NCBI GenBank assembly: GCA_944381615.1
Contig: CALWLT010000002.1
Coordinates: 1-42,220, forward strand
Source: an uncultured Lachnospiraceae bacterium
GTDB taxonomy: Bacteria > Bacillota > Clostridia > Lachnospirales > Lachnospiraceae
Direction: 5' to 3'
Length of the DNA stretch: 42,220 bases
Both the position numbers and the translations under genes were made by a program. This document shows positions 41,858-42,220 of the stretch, in pieces (the stretch's first letter is position 1; each line of letters begins with the position of its first letter). The notes under the pieces were generated by a model that saw only the letters and a program-made list of their open reading frames with translations, searched no databases and was not told where the DNA came from.

Positions 41858-42220
41858 TTATTCTAAAATCTGTTTTACCCTTCCTAAGGAGATTCCCAGC
41901 TGTCTGGCGATTTCCTCCGGTGTCATTCCCTGGGCCGACAGGCGGAGCGCTTGCTTTGCCACTTGTATACCTTCCTGCATGCCCTCCTGCCGTCCTTTCT
42001 CTACTCCAATTGATAAAATACTCATTTGCAATACCTCCCATTCTTCCGATTCTTTCACTTCCTGCACGATTTTATCCAGCTCTACAATTCTCTCATCCTT
42101 TACCAGAATTTCCGGATTATCCAGCGTTGTCTTTTTCATATACTGCAGCAGGCTTATGAGCTCCGGAGGCCCGTTTTTGCTTTTCATATTTAAAAATATT
42201 TTGCTTGTCCCGTCCTCCAG
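41858..42220 (-). CDS. Rpn-family nuclease/transposase, 3' part
   Basis: Partial gene: the frame is open to the right edge (11 more codons before the Met at 42187) and the beginning lies outside the window. The 120 or so visible residues match the C-terminal region of the PD-(D/E)XK Rpn family (recombination-promoting nuclease, putative transposase). They show LLQYMKKTT, NPEILVKDERI, VKESEEWEVLQ, then EKGRQEGMQEGIQ repeats and a closing helix-turn-helix-like GMTPEEIARQLGISLGRVKQ. The catalytic nuclease part is off the window. The stop codon is 28 bp from the IS256 end, so the gene was not interrupted. Confidence 0.85.
   Translation of the reverse strand: MEDGTSKIFLNMKSKNGPPELISLLQYMKKTTLDNPEILVKDERIVELDKIVQEVKESEEWEVLQMSILSIGVEKGRQEGMQEGIQVAKQALRLSAQGMTPEEIARQLGISLGRVKQILE

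Noticed and set aside
1..42220. tRNA, rRNA, riboswitch or CRISPR loci
   Set aside because: No cloverleaf, rRNA segment, known riboswitch core or spacer-repeat pattern was recognised by eye.

Overview
The window looks like a chromosomal segment of a GC-rich Clostridia member, most likely Lachnospiraceae. This rests on the mix of families (AddAB rather than RecBCD, zapA next to a U32 protein, a DUF5662 protein, an Rpn-type nuclease, a YprB-like RNase H fold protein), Firmicutes-style AGGAGG ribosome sites and SigA-type promoters. Genus cannot be fixed by eye. Most host genes are strongly GC-rich; the two insertion sequences and the intergenic DNA beside them are clearly AT-richer.

Layout. 1-2100: an IS30-family transposase gene and a non-coding stretch with large imperfect inverted repeats. 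2188-12061: a flavin reductase-like protein (minus), then rpoN, addB and addA in tight order. 12091-18989: one promoter followed by a DUF3298-type lipoprotein, a cupin, sbcD and sbcC, joined by overlapping ends. 19068-24302: a family-5 (peptide/nickel-type) ABC importer, with lipoprotein, two permeases and one protein carrying both ATPase domains. 24362-25987: an atypical sirtuin and a TlpA-like thiol lipoprotein. 25956-31363: an unrecognised membrane protein, a methyltransferase, hslO (Hsp33), a cold-shock protein, a DUF5662 protein and a YprB-like nuclease. 31468-38875: ruvA, ruvB, zapA, a U32 protein, a SEDS glycosyltransferase and a class B PBP. 38907-42220: a NUDIX hydrolase, a SleB-type cell wall hydrolase, a truncated DUF4405-like fragment, an IS256-family element with a frameshifted transposase, and the 3' part of an Rpn-family nuclease gene.

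Together the genes form two DNA-repair blocks (AddAB end resection and SbcCD hairpin/end processing; RuvAB branch migration), a division/cell-wall block (ZapA, SEDS-PBP pair, hydrolase) and a stress/redox set (Hsp33, TlpA-like, flavoprotein, cold shock).

I did not find a clear, complete, undescribed system. The least ordinary signal is a recurring habit of short GC-rich tandem duplication inside linkers and between genes. A 39-bp (13-residue) period appears in three unrelated proteins, a 21-bp period in AddA, and a frame-breaking 41-bp array separates the methyltransferase from hslO. Other points worth a look are the divergent sirtuin, a symmetric dyad between divergent promoters at 26964-27028, and the rearranged IS256 border.
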